Numbered from the stretch's first letter, positions 35,912 through 44,520 are shown. The stretch is DNA of 64,000 nucleotides from Flavobacteriales bacterium UBA1986 (GCA_002336245.1 DDDG01000001.1:28554-92553), one strand, 5' to 3'. Numbers and translations: made by a program. The notes: generated from the letters alone by a model not told the origin.

Positions 35912-36592
35912 CTAAGTAGGAACTTCTTGGGCGAACTTAAGACCAAAACGACGTCGGTAGAGATAAGTTGCCAAGTAAAGGAAAGGAGTGTCAATGAAGG
36001 CGATCAGCATTTTGAAGGTCCAGCCGTCGATGATTAAGTCGAGCATCTCAGAGCTAGATCGAATGCCAATGAAGAGCACTCCAATGACAAGGGTGGTGTC
36101 CACGAGCTGCGAAAGAATTGTACTGGCGTTGTTTCTCAACCAAAGGTGTTTGCCTTTGGTGAGTTTCTTCCAGAAATGAAAGAGGCGAACGTCAACAAGC
36201 TGGGCACTGAGGTAGGCGATCATGGACGAGAACACAACACGCCAAGTATTCCCAAACATTTTATCGAACTCGCCATCGGAGATGATCGAAAAATCTACTG
36301 CATCAAATTGCGAAGAGGTCCACAGGATGCCAAGCACGAATATCGAGGCCCCAAATCCTGCGTATACAACTTGATTGGTTTTTTTTCTCCCCCACACTTC
36401 AGAGAGAATGTCCGTGATTAAAAAGGTGATGGGATAGGGGAGGACTCCAGCGGAGATGATGAAGGTTTTGAAGCCCAGATCCACTTCGATGAAGTGATTG
36501 GCGATCATATTGCAACTCACCAAGGCAGCGATGAATAAACCTGCGAGCAGAATGTAGTGCCATTGAGCACTTTGCCTTTTCTTAGAGTTCAT
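35912..36592 (-). CDS. Queuosine precursor transporter (YhhQ/VUT family)
   Basis: Inner-membrane importer of preQ0/preQ1 or related precursors. Six or so helices; the family signature AGVLPYPITFLITDILSEVWGR is at about 48-70, with its conserved Pro and Asp-Glu pair, then SQLVDVRLFHFWKKLTKG and RNNASTILSQLVDTTLVIGV. 226 aa. Starts inside the end of the upstream GT39-like gene (11-base overlap). Confidence 0.92.
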   Translation of the reverse strand: MNSKKRQSAQWHYILLAGLFIAALVSCNMIANHFIEVDLGFKTFIISAGVLPYPITFLITDILSEVWGRKKTNQVVYAGFGASIFVLGILWTSSQFDAVDFSIISDGEFDKMFGNTWRVVFSSMIAYLSAQLVDVRLFHFWKKLTKGKHLWLRNNASTILSQLVDTTLVIGVLFIGIRSSSEMLDLIIDGWTFKMLIAFIDTPFLYLATYLYRRRFGLKFAQEVPT

Positions 36593-37868
36593 TCAATAGC
36601 CGTTTTTTCCATCCAAGTGCACTCAGCATCACGATTAAGGGAATTGCAACTACTCGAAGTCTTGCGTCGGCTTCAGTAAGTGCAGAAACGGAAGAAAAAT
36701 ACAAAAGCCCTAAAAGTAAAAGCCAGACAACATCCTTTTTGTTCAAGATTGAGCTGAGTGGAATAAATCCAAGGTACAAGATGAACAGCATTCCAAGTTG
36801 GAATAGGAGCAGAGGCCAAATCCATGAAGGATTGGTAGGCTGATTTCTTGTGTTGGGCTCAACAGGGAACCACGGGCCAGTCTTTTTCCAGCCAAATTGT
36901 TCGCTGATGTATGAGCGCATCGGTTTGGTGAAAAAGTATACAAAGGATTTGCAGTAGAGTTTGACAAAAACGAGTGGATGTTCAATCAATTGAAGCCGCA
37001 ACTCCTTATGAGCAGCTGAGGCAAAATTTTTGGGATAGCTGGCTTCTTTCCACTCATTCTCATCGAAGTATTTATCGCGTAGCTTAAGCTCTTCCGCCTG
37101 CCTCGAGCTTCCATTTACATCGGCTAATATGTTTGAGGAAGTGTGGAACAGAATGTTCAATTCACCTACAAGGCTTAAGTTGAAAACACCAAAGTTGGAT
37201 TGATTTCGAAGCATCCAAGGCGCGCAAACGAGGGCGAAGCTCAAAACGAAAACAAGACTTCTACTGCCTTTCCATTTTGCAAGAAAGAACCCTGTCAATG
37301 GAATGATAAGACCGAGGTATAGTGCTATGGGTCTGAAGAGAGCTGCTGCGCCAAGGCAAACGCCAGCAACGATCCCGATTGAAATGGACTTTGATGAAGC
37401 TACTCTTAACGCAAAGTAAAAAGAGCATAAGAGTAAGAATACAAAGATGGTCTCCGTCATAACGGTCGAACTCATGTATATGCTGGGAATGTCGAAGACA
37501 AAAAACAGGCTGAATAAACTAGCGAGCTCTCTTGATTTGAGCAAGTCCATCAAGATTTTAAAAAGCATCATGGCACTCAGTCCAAAGAATATTGCTTGAG
37601 TCAACACGATGCCGTACACTCCAATTTTTTGCCAATGAAATAGGTAGATGAGGAATGGATATCCAGGAGTGCGCATGGCATCCAGGATGTTCGGATAGTC
37701 TATGAGTTGAGAAAAAGTCTGATGCTCAAAAAGGTTGTAGGCTATGTTGAGGTACGACCAAGAGTCGGGGCTCAGGTGACCTTCAGGAAAGATTATTTGT
37801 ACAGCCGCCCCATAGGCAAGAGAAATGGAAAAGGCCAACAAGCCGATTTGAAGGAGACGATCTTGCAT
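36582..37868 (-). CDS. GT39/ArnT-like membrane glycosyltransferase
   Basis: 428 aa with about ten hydrophobic helices. The first periplasmic loop has FPEGHLSPDSWSYLNIAYNL (Asp as expected for lipid-sugar transferases) and MRTPGYPFLIYLFHW, the RxPGYP motif of PMT/ArnT-like proteins. Likely uses a polyprenyl-phosphate sugar to glycosylate a protein or lipid on the outer face of the inner membrane; donor unknown. ATG 37868 is chosen because the ORF's extension (to 37928) crosses the groL terminator. Confidence 0.82.
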   Translation of the reverse strand: MQDRLLQIGLLAFSISLAYGAAVQIIFPEGHLSPDSWSYLNIAYNLFEHQTFSQLIDYPNILDAMRTPGYPFLIYLFHWQKIGVYGIVLTQAIFFGLSAMMLFKILMDLLKSRELASLFSLFFVFDIPSIYMSSTVMTETIFVFLLLCSFYFALRVASSKSISIGIVAGVCLGAAALFRPIALYLGLIIPLTGFFLAKWKGSRSLVFVLSFALVCAPWMLRNQSNFGVFNLSLVGELNILFHTSSNILADVNGSSRQAEELKLRDKYFDENEWKEASYPKNFASAAHKELRLQLIEHPLVFVKLYCKSFVYFFTKPMRSYISEQFGWKKTGPWFPVEPNTRNQPTNPSWIWPLLLFQLGMLFILYLGFIPLSSILNKKDVVWLLLLGLLYFSSVSALTEADARLRVVAIPLIVMLSALGWKKRLLNEL

Positions 37869-37883
37869 TGCTACAAAACTGCC

Positions 37884-37918
37884 ATAAAAAAAGCCATTCT
37901 CCTTCGGGAGAATGGCTT
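37884..37918 (-). terminator. Rho-independent terminator after groL
   Basis: Perfect 12-bp stem (AAGCCATTCTCC / GGAGAATGGCTT) with a four-base loop, and a T-run on the minus strand; about 29 bases after the groL stop. Confidence 0.92.
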
Positions 37919-37946
37919 TAAACTTCATTCCATTGAAAGTGGATGC

Positions 37947-39587
37947 CTACATCATGCCCGGCATTCCTCCACCCATTCCTCCAGGAGGCATAGCTGGGCC
38001 AGCGTTGTCTTCTTTCTCTTCAGAAAGAACACATTCTGTTGTCAAGAGAAGACCTGCAATTGAAGCGGCATTCTCAAGAGCTACGCGGGTAACCTTGGTT
38101 GGATCAATCACACCAGCTTTGAACATGCTCGTATATTCATTCGTTCGCGCGTTGTATCCAAAGTCGCCTTTGTTCTCACGAATTCTTTGAACTACAATAG
38201 ATCCGTCTGCGGCTGCGTTTGCAGCAATCTGACGAATTGGTTCTTCTAAGGAGCGACGAACAATGTTGACTCCAGTTTTCTGGTCTTCATTCTCAGTCTC
38301 TATTGCATCAAGAGCATCAATTGCTCTAATGAGAGCAACTCCTCCACCAGGAACAATTCCTTCTTCAACAGCGGCACGTGTTGCGCTCAAAGCGTCATCA
38401 ACACGGTCTTTTTTCTCTTTCATCTCAACTTCAGTAGCAGCTCCGATGTACAATACAGCGACTCCGCCAGAAAGTTTCGCCAAACGCTCTTGAAGCTTTT
38501 CGCGATCGTAATCTGAAGTAGTAGACTCCACTTGAGCTTTGATTTGATTGATTCGGTTCTCAATCATTTCTTTAGTCCCAGCACCATTCACGATGGTAGT
38601 GTTGTCTTTGTCGATGTCAACTTTTTCTGCAGTTCCCAAATCTTCGAGAGTAGCATCTTCAAGTTTGCGACCTTGCTCTTCAGAAATCACGGTCCCTCCA
38701 GTAAGGATGGCGATGTCTTCGAGCATAGCTTTTCTACGGTCACCAAAACCTGGAGCTTTTACAGCAGCGATTTTAAGTGAACCACGAAGCTTGTTTACTA
38801 CGAGTGTAGCAAGAGCTTCTCCGTCAACATCTTCCGAAATAATCAAGAGAGCGCGACCTGTTTGGGCTGTTTTCTCGAGTACTGGAAGAAGGTCTTTCAT
38901 CGTCGAAATCTTCTTGTCGTAAATCAAGATGTACGGATTCTCAAGATCTGTAGTCATCTTCTCCGTATTGGTTACGAAGTAAGGGGAGAGGTAACCACGG
39001 TCGAACTGCATTCCTTCAACGACTTTCAACTCGTTTGAGGTTCCTTTCGCTTCTTCAACTGTGATGACGCCATCTTTTCCAACTTTTTCCATCGCCTCAG
39101 CAATCCATTTGCCGATTTGGTCGTCGTTGTTGGCAGAGATCGCAGCAACTTGTTCGATTTTTTTGTTGTCGTCTCCAACTTCTTGCGATTGGCTCTTGAG
39201 GTTTTCAACGGCTGCAAGTACAGCTTTGTCGATGCCTCTTTTTAAGTCCATTGGGTTTGCACCAGCTGCAACGTTTTTCAAACCTGCAGTTACGATGGCT
39301 TGAGCAAGTACTGTGGCTGTAGTAGTTCCGTCTCCAGCAATGTCGGCTGTTTTAGAGGCTACCTCTTTCACCATTTGCGCACCCATGTTTTCAATTGGGT
39401 CACTCAATTCAATTTCTTTGGCAACACTTACACCATCTTTTGTGATGGTAGGTGCTCCAAAACTTCTGTCGATCACAACGTTGCGACCTTTTGGTCCCAA
39501 GGTTACTTTCACAGCGTTTGCGAGTGCATCAACTCCTCTTTTGAGTCCTTCTCTCGCTTCTGTATCAAAGCTTATTTTCTTAGACAT
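37947..39587 (-). CDS. groL: Chaperonin GroEL (60 kDa)
   Basis: ATP-driven folding chamber subunit. Full length at 546 aa: KKISFDTEAREGLKRGVDAL start, TLGPKGRNVVIDRSFGAP, DGVSVAKEIEL, AGDGTTTATVLAQAI (ATP-binding), KAPGFGDRRKAMLEDIA, and the Gly/Met-rich tail GGMGGGMPGMM. Downstream of groS by 24 bases; strong terminator follows. Confidence 0.99.
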   Translation of the reverse strand: MSKKISFDTEAREGLKRGVDALANAVKVTLGPKGRNVVIDRSFGAPTITKDGVSVAKEIELSDPIENMGAQMVKEVASKTADIAGDGTTTATVLAQAIVTAGLKNVAAGANPMDLKRGIDKAVLAAVENLKSQSQEVGDDNKKIEQVAAISANNDDQIGKWIAEAMEKVGKDGVITVEEAKGTSNELKVVEGMQFDRGYLSPYFVTNTEKMTTDLENPYILIYDKKISTMKDLLPVLEKTAQTGRALLIISEDVDGEALATLVVNKLRGSLKIAAVKAPGFGDRRKAMLEDIAILTGGTVISEEQGRKLEDATLEDLGTAEKVDIDKDNTTIVNGAGTKEMIENRINQIKAQVESTTSDYDREKLQERLAKLSGGVAVLYIGAATEVEMKEKKDRVDDALSATRAAVEEGIVPGGGVALIRAIDALDAIETENEDQKTGVNIVRRSLEEPIRQIAANAAADGSIVVQRIRENKGDFGYNARTNEYTSMFKAGVIDPTKVTRVALENAASIAGLLLTTECVLSEEKEDNAGPAMPPGGMGGGMPGMM

Positions 39588-39611
39588 GTTTCTTGTTTGA
39601 TTTCGAGATTC

Positions 39612-39890
39612 TTATTTACTTCCTAGAATGTCTGAATTCCTCATGATGAGGTAATCTACTCCTTCCAGAGATATTTCAGTTCCAGAATATTTTCCGTAAT
39701 AGACAGTATCACCCACGGCAACAGTAATGGGTTCGTCTTTTTTACCTGGTCCAACAGCGACTACAGTACCGGTTTGTGGTTTTTCTTTTGCTGTATCGGG
39801 AATGATGATTCCACCTGCTGTTTTTTCTTCAGCTGGAGCGGCTTGAACTAAGACGCGATCTTCATTCGGTTTAAAACTGACCTGGGCCAT
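39612..39890 (-). CDS. groS: Co-chaperonin GroES (10 kDa)
   Basis: The lid of the GroEL chamber. 92 aa with PNEDRVLVQ, the mobile loop EEKTAGGIIIPDTAKEKPQ, GTVVAVGPGK, and VGDTVYYGKYSGTEI. The ATG at 39890 (MAQVSFKPNEDR) is preferred over the ORF start at 39932, since the extra 14 residues have no counterpart in GroES. No CIRCE operator upstream; see the TGTCA/TGACA boxes. Confidence 0.97.
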   Translation of the reverse strand: MAQVSFKPNEDRVLVQAAPAEEKTAGGIIIPDTAKEKPQTGTVVAVGPGKKDEPITVAVGDTVYYGKYSGTEISLEGVDYLIMRNSDILGSK

Positions 39891-39932
39891 TTGTTGATGT
39901 TTAGAGTTAATAATGTGAATTCTATTTCCCAT

Positions 39933-40037
39933 TGACAGCTATTGTGCCAATGCGGTATGTCAGGAGTTTATGGGACAAATTTTCAGACTTGTCACAAAAG
40001 CATGGCAATTCGGTCGACACCAGCTGTCAGTATGACA
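39933..40037 (-). promoter_or_regulatory. groS upstream region with five TGTCA/TGACA boxes
   Basis: Within 105 bases upstream of groS are TGACA at 39933 and 40033 and TGTCA at 39958, 39990 and 40025 (plus-strand names); the last two form TGTCA-GTA-TGACA. There is no TAnnTTTG here and no CIRCE. This is likely the heat-shock control region; the bound factor is unknown. Confidence 0.4.
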
Positions 40038-40043
40038 CTAAGA

Positions 40044-40370
40044 CTACTGAGTAGGTTGTGGGGCAGAAGGTGTTCCTGCTGGAGCTGAAACTGGTTCGCC
40101 ACCGACCAATTCTTTCACTTCGCTGCTCGATTCTTCAACCACATCGCCGGTTCCTTGAACGGCAGCGGCAGAAAGACTGAGAACCAATAGGGCAATGGCC
40201 AGTGTCCATGTAGCTTTCTCCAACCAATCGCCGGTGCGTCGAACGCCCATCAATTGATTTGCAGAAGAAAATCCAGAGGCCAATCCGCCACCTTTAGACT
40301 CTTGAAGTAAAACAATGATTGTCAATAAGATGCAATCAATAAATATGAGGACAGTGATCAGGGTAAACAT
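40044..40370 (-). CDS. secG: Protein translocase subunit SecG
   Basis: Two membrane helices (LITVLIFIDCILLTIIVLL and WTLAIALLVLSLSAAAV) joined by the conserved loop QESKGGGLASGFSSANQLMG with RRTGDWLEK. 108 aa with a charged, Pro-rich tail. Accessory subunit of SecYEG. Last gene of the miaB-to-secG run. Confidence 0.95.
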   Translation of the reverse strand: MFTLITVLIFIDCILLTIIVLLQESKGGGLASGFSSANQLMGVRRTGDWLEKATWTLAIALLVLSLSAAAVQGTGDVVEESSSEVKELVGGEPVSAPAGTPSAPQPTQ

Positions 40371-40373
40371 GTG

Positions 40374-41117
40374 CTATTTCTTTTTTAGCTCTGAAATAAG
40401 GGCTGCAAAGTAACCACTTTTTTCTGGGTTATGTGCTTGTAAGATTTCGTATGCTCGAATTGCCTTTTCTGTGTGCCCTTGATTGGCATACAAACCGGCC
40501 AAAGTTTCCGTAACAAACTCTTCATCTTCAAGGATGCTGAGCTTGCTCATTTCTTCTGGCTTGAAGAAGCTCTTTTTTTCTCGGTTTAAACTAGGCTCAT
40601 TGTCAATGAACTTCTTAATCAAGTCTTCTTTAAGAATCGAAGAACGTCGCTTCGGCTCTTCCATCGATCGAATCCAATCGGTAAAAGATCTTTTGGTCGG
40701 CTCTGAAGGACTTATTTGTTCTTTCTGCTCGATAGGAATTACCTGGGGAGAAGGTGTTTCTTCCTTTCGCTGTTCTTTTTGACGGGCAATAAGTTCGCGT
40801 TGGAAGCTGAGCTCTGCCGCTTGAGAATTTATCTGTTGTTCAAGTTGGGCTTGAAGAGCTTCTTTTTCTTTAGAAACACTTGAAGCTAGGTCTTTGGAAA
40901 GGACTTCATCTATTTCCTCTACCTTTTCTTGAACGAGGCTTTGAAAGATGAGCTCGAATAAATGTTCACGGTCGGTACTGCGGAGGGCAGCTTTTCTTAA
41001 GCTTTCTTCAAAAGCCTCATCCTGGGTCAAGAAGTCACGCTTCAAAACTTCATTCTGAAGGGCAGCTGCGAATGGGAACTGGACGGCCAAGTCTCTAAGT
41101 TTATCTTGATCTACCAA
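40374..41117 (-). CDS. TPR-like protein conserved next to secG (function unknown)
   Basis: 247 aa, no signal peptide, no catalytic motif. N-terminal helices (LRDLAVQFPFAAALQNEVLKR) look TPR-like; the middle is Gln/Glu-rich and probably coiled coil (about 75-125); a low-complexity linker follows; the end (FVTETLAGLYANQGHTEKAIRAYEILQAHNP) is a clear TPR repeat. Genes of this type sit beside secG in other Bacteroidota. Start codon is TTG overlapping the lptE stop by 7 bases; no ATG is available in the N-terminal half. A scaffold role is a guess. Confidence 0.75.
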   Translation of the reverse strand: MVDQDKLRDLAVQFPFAAALQNEVLKRDFLTQDEAFEESLRKAALRSTDREHLFELIFQSLVQEKVEEIDEVLSKDLASSVSKEKEALQAQLEQQINSQAAELSFQRELIARQKEQRKEETPSPQVIPIEQKEQISPSEPTKRSFTDWIRSMEEPKRRSSILKEDLIKKFIDNEPSLNREKKSFFKPEEMSKLSILEDEEFVTETLAGLYANQGHTEKAIRAYEILQAHNPEKSGYFAALISELKKK

Positions 41118-41614
41118 TCGCTGACGGATTTATTGAATATATCCTGAATCAGCTGCTCGTTGATGAGGTCGATCAATTGATCTTCCACTTCCGACAAGCT
41201 GCTCGAGCTTTCATAATCTTCATACCGACTAAATTTCTGCTCAAAACTTTTCTTACTGTCTTTTTGATTCACAAATGTAACCTCAAGGGTTATGGTCAGT
41301 CGGTTCAGAGCGGCCGTCTCATTGCTCTGAATGTTGATTGGGTTCGTTCTATAATCGACAATTCGACCAGAGAACTGGATGTCCCCATTTGACTTCACAA
41401 GGCTCAAATTCGTTTGCTGTAAGAATCGATCCTTCAGCGCTTCCGTAAATGTTTGACTTAAAGTGGGCTTTGCAAGAGGAGCAAAATTGTCGAAATAGGC
41501 AATCGAAACGCTCTTTACAGCTGGGTCAATGGATGTTCCCGTAAAGCCGTAATTCACGCGGCACGATTGAGTGATTAAGCTCAGAAACAATAAGGCGATG
41601 CTGAGGTATTTCAT
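41111..41614 (-). CDS. lptE: LptE-like LPS assembly lipoprotein
   Basis: Plug partner of LptD in inserting LPS in the outer membrane. 167 aa; signal peptide with lipobox LITQSC (Cys about 18); NYGFTGTSIDPAVKSVSIAYFDN at the N-terminus and LTITLEVTFVNQKDSKKSFEQKFSRYEDY in the beta sheet fit the Bacteroidota LptE family. Its start shares one base with the stop of the sigma-54 activator gene. Confidence 0.85.
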   Translation of the reverse strand: MKYLSIALLFLSLITQSCRVNYGFTGTSIDPAVKSVSIAYFDNFAPLAKPTLSQTFTEALKDRFLQQTNLSLVKSNGDIQFSGRIVDYRTNPINIQSNETAALNRLTITLEVTFVNQKDSKKSFEQKFSRYEDYESSSSLSEVEDQLIDLINEQLIQDIFNKSVSDW

Positions 41615-42831
41615 TAAAGCTCGTACTCTTTGATCTTGCGGTATAGGGTGCGCTCGGAAATTCCCAAATCTCGTGCCGCGTATTTTCGTTTTCCACGGTA
41701 TTTCTCTAGGGCTTTTTTGATGAGCTCAATTTCTTTTTCTTCCAATGAAAGAGATTCTTCAACCTCTTCGTGACCATCGTAATTGCTGCCCTTGGGAATA
41801 ATGTTCACGCCCGAAGGCAGGGCCAGCGATTTGAAATCTCCTTGGGGTGAAATTGCCGGAAGAGAACTTTGCAGCGACTCTGTCTCGTTCTTCAAGTCTT
41901 CTGGATCTATGTTCCCTTCCATCAAGCCATGAACAATTTGCTTGAGTTTGCTCACATCATTTCGAAGTTCAAAAAGAACTTTGAAAAGAATCTCACGTTC
42001 AGATAGATCCTCGTCTTCACGATTGACAACCGCGGGATAGCGCGACTCAACGTAAGTTGGAAGGTACTTAATGAGCGTTTCTGCATCTATGTGACGTTCG
42101 TTCTCAAGGATGGAAATTTGCTCAGTTACATTCTTCAACTGTCGAATGTTTCCTTTCCAGGAATGACTTTCTAAAACGCGAATCGCGTCTTCTCCCAAGC
42201 GAATGGTCGGCATCTGGTATCTGTCGGCAAAGTCGGCCGCGAATTTCCTAAACAGAAGATGGATGTCTTCGCGACGCTCTCTCAAAGCGGGTAGATGGAT
42301 CGGAACCGTGCTCAATCGATAAAAGAGGTCCTCGCGAAATTTTCCTTTTTCAATTTGTTTTGGAAGACCCAGATTCGAAGCCGCAACAATCCGAACATCC
42401 GTTTTCTCAACTTTCGATGAGCCCACCTTTATGAACTCACCGGTCTCGAGCACGCGAAGCAAGCGCACTTGAGTTTGAAGAGGCAGCTCTGCGACTTCAT
42501 CCAGGAAAATTGTCCCTCCATCGGCCTCTTCAAAATATCCTTGACGCGAAGATTGCGCTCCCGTAAAAGAACCTTTTTCGTGTCCAAACAATTCTGAGTC
42601 GATGGTTCCTTCTGGAATGGCGCCGCAGTTTACCGCGATGTATTTTCCGTGTTTCCGCCGACTCATCTGATGGATAATCTTAGGCATAGATTCCTTTCCG
42701 GTTCCGCTTTCCCCAGAAACGAGAACACTCAAATCAGTGGGGGCCACTTGAATGGCTTTCCCGATGGCATGGTCGAGAAGGGCCGACTGGCCAATTATTC
42801 CGAAGCGTTGTTTGATTTGTTGATAATCCAT
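41614..42831 (-). CDS. Sigma-54-dependent transcriptional activator without receiver domain
   Basis: AAA+ activator of RpoN promoters. Starts almost directly with the AAA+ domain: LVSGESGTGKESMPKIIH (Walker A), ELFGHEKGSFTGAQSSRQG (the GxFTGA loop that contacts sigma-54), GGTIFLDEVAELPL (Walker B), ALRERREDIHLL. C-terminal Fis-type helix-turn-helix KRKYAARDLGISERTLYRKI. No receiver, PAS or GAF domain is present, so activity may be set by expression or by a partner. ATG 42831 overlaps the miaB TGA (TGATG). Confidence 0.93.
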   Translation of the reverse strand: MDYQQIKQRFGIIGQSALLDHAIGKAIQVAPTDLSVLVSGESGTGKESMPKIIHQMSRRKHGKYIAVNCGAIPEGTIDSELFGHEKGSFTGAQSSRQGYFEEADGGTIFLDEVAELPLQTQVRLLRVLETGEFIKVGSSKVEKTDVRIVAASNLGLPKQIEKGKFREDLFYRLSTVPIHLPALRERREDIHLLFRKFAADFADRYQMPTIRLGEDAIRVLESHSWKGNIRQLKNVTEQISILENERHIDAETLIKYLPTYVESRYPAVVNREDEDLSEREILFKVLFELRNDVSKLKQIVHGLMEGNIDPEDLKNETESLQSSLPAISPQGDFKSLALPSGVNIIPKGSNYDGHEEVEESLSLEEKEIELIKKALEKYRGKRKYAARDLGISERTLYRKIKEYEL

Positions 42832-44315
42832 CAAGCAGTCCTTTCCCCGATTAATGTGGCTGCTGTGCAGTCAAAGATTTTGACCTTCACATAGTCGCCG
42901 GTCTTTTCATCCAATTTAGGGAATACAACCATTGCATTTTGACTTGTTCGTCCAGCCCAATGTTCCTCTGAACGTTTTGAAGTTTTTTCAATCAGAACTT
43001 CGTATTCCTTCCCAATTGTTTTTTTGTTGGAAATAAGGCTATGAGCACTTTGAATGTTGATGATCTCTGTGAGTCGCCGCGTTTTTACTTCTTCAGGAAC
43101 ATCATCTTCAAACTTTCTTTCGGCCAAGGTTCGGGGTCGTTCGCTGTACTTAAACATATAAGCAAAGTCGAATTGAACGAATTCCATTAAGCTCTTCGTT
43201 TCTTCGTGCTCCTCTTCTGTTTCCCCACAGAATCCAGAGATTACGTCGGTTGAGATAGCACATTCAGGAATGATGCGACGAATCGCCTCGATGCGTTCTA
43301 AGTACCATTCACGCGTATAGGTCCGATTCATTCGCTCCAGCACATTGGAATTTCCAGATTGAACCGGGAGGTGGATGTAATTGCAGATGTTTTCATACGC
43401 CGACATTGTTTCAAGAACATCGTTGGTCATGTCTTTTGGATGGCTGGTGGAAAAACGTACTCGAAGTTTTGGGTTTACCTCAGCGACCATTGCCATGAGC
43501 TGAGCGAAGTTCACTGAAGGTTCGCCTTCCTTCTTAAGCTCACCTTTCTTTGTCAGGTTCCAGCGGTACGAATCTACATTCTGACCCAATAAGGTAACCT
43601 CTCTATATCCTTTGTCGAACAAATCGTGGGCTTCGTGCACGATGCTTTTGGGGTCTCTACTACGCTCTCGTCCGCGGGTAAAAGGCACAACGCAAAACGA
43701 ACACATATTGTCGCAACCTCGCATGATGGATATGAAGGCGGTGACACCATTTTTATCCAAACGAACTGGACTGATGTCCGCGTAGGTTTCTTCCCTCGAT
43801 AAAAGAACATTTACTGCCTTTCTTCCGTCGTCAACTTCATCGATTAGACCAGGAAGAGAACGGTAAGCATCTGGACCAGCAACGATGTCAACAAGTTTTT
43901 CTTCGTCGAGAAGCTTTGCTTTCAATCTTTCGGCCATGCAGCCGAGCACTCCTACAACCATGTTTGGATTGTCGGATTTCAACTGCTTGAATTGAGTGAG
44001 GCGCTTCCGTATTCGTTGTTCTGCATTGTCTCGGATGGCACAAGTGTTCAAGAGTATGAGGTCAGCTTCCTCAATATTTGTAGTAGTGCCATATCCAGCT
44101 TCAGAAAGGATTGAAGCAACAATTTCACTGTCAGAGAAATTCATCTGACATCCGTAACTCTCTATATATAACTTTTTATTATTGGTATTTTTTGGTTTAA
44201 CTGATTGATAATCAAGTACTTCACCATTATATTGGTCGGGGTTATTATGGGGAGAACTCTGGGGAGAATTCTCTTTTTCTAAAATTTCAGTTGTATTTAA
44301 ATCCTTATTGTTCAA
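42831..44315 (-). CDS. miaB: tRNA-2-methylthio-N6-dimethylallyladenosine synthase
   Basis: Radical-SAM methylthiotransferase acting on i6A37 of tRNA. MTTase domain YIESYGCQMNFSDSEIV, NTCAIRDNAEQRIR and GVLGCMAERLK (three cluster Cys); radical-SAM site IMRGCDNMCSFCVVPFTRG (CxxxCxxC); RFSTSHPKDM; TRAM domain at the C-terminus. 494 aa including a ~45-residue N-terminal extension rich in Asn/Ser that is encoded partly by TTCTCCCC repeats. Start codon appears to be TTG; no ATG exists before the first cluster Cys. First gene of the miaB-activator-lptE-TPR-secG run. Confidence 0.95.
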   Translation of the reverse strand: MNNKDLNTTEILEKENSPQSSPHNNPDQYNGEVLDYQSVKPKNTNNKKLYIESYGCQMNFSDSEIVASILSEAGYGTTTNIEEADLILLNTCAIRDNAEQRIRKRLTQFKQLKSDNPNMVVGVLGCMAERLKAKLLDEEKLVDIVAGPDAYRSLPGLIDEVDDGRKAVNVLLSREETYADISPVRLDKNGVTAFISIMRGCDNMCSFCVVPFTRGRERSRDPKSIVHEAHDLFDKGYREVTLLGQNVDSYRWNLTKKGELKKEGEPSVNFAQLMAMVAEVNPKLRVRFSTSHPKDMTNDVLETMSAYENICNYIHLPVQSGNSNVLERMNRTYTREWYLERIEAIRRIIPECAISTDVISGFCGETEEEHEETKSLMEFVQFDFAYMFKYSERPRTLAERKFEDDVPEEVKTRRLTEIINIQSAHSLISNKKTIGKEYEVLIEKTSKRSEEHWAGRTSQNAMVVFPKLDEKTGDYVKVKIFDCTAATLIGERTA

Positions 44316-44404
44316 TCTGTTATAATTTTTATCACTATGGGATGGGGAGAATACGGAGATTCTGTTTTCTTCCTAAAACTAATTATCCCCAAGCTTGGGG
44401 AGAA
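44249..44404. repeat. Four copies of GGGGAGAA and a 16-bp palindrome upstream of and within the start of miaB
   Basis: Exact GGGGAGAA (plus strand) at 44249, 44261, 44344 and 44397. The last is joined to the perfect palindrome TCCCCAAGCTTGGGGA (44386-44401). They fall between the -7 element and the first codons of miaB, so on the mRNA they are UUCUCCCC elements in the leader and N-terminal codons. Confidence 0.6.
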
Positions 44405-44426
44405 CCTCAACCAATACAATTCTGTG

Positions 44427-44434
44427 CAAATATA
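44427..44434 (-). promoter_or_regulatory. -7 element for the miaB operon
   Basis: Exact TATATTTG on the minus strand, giving a leader of about 110 bases that contains the palindrome and two GGGGAGAA copies. No TTG at -33 spacing. Confidence 0.5.
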
Positions 44435-44487
44435 ATTAGGAAATAAGATGAGTAGGTCATTTTGTCAGTTGAGCTTATTTATGGGCA

Positions 44488-44517
44488 TAAAAAAATAGCC
44501 CCTCAATAAAGAAGGGC
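44488..44517 (-). terminator. Orphan minus-strand terminator
   Basis: On the minus strand GCCCTTC-TTTATT-GAGGGGC (7-bp stem, one T-G) is followed by TATTTTTTTAT. No annotated minus-strand gene lies to its right before topA; it may end a short antisense or sRNA transcript and shield the miaB promoter. Confidence 0.6.
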
Positions 44518-44520
44518 GGG

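Noticed and set aside
38532..39626. Several plus-strand ORFs opposite groL
   Set aside because: Shadows of the highly biased groL codons; no start context, no recognisable protein.
39891..40043. Sigma-54 promoter or CIRCE upstream of groS
   Set aside because: TTGGCACAATAGCTG has the -24-like half but the spacing to GC is 7, not 10; no TTAGCACTC-N9-GAGTGCTAA.
40325..44315. Plus-strand ORFs opposite the miaB-secG operon
   Set aside because: All lie within well-supported minus-strand genes and show no domain pattern.
44456..44467. A further TGACA-N3-TGTCA box before miaB
   Set aside because: The sequence is GTCATTTTGTCA, a direct repeat of GTCA rather than the inverted repeat.
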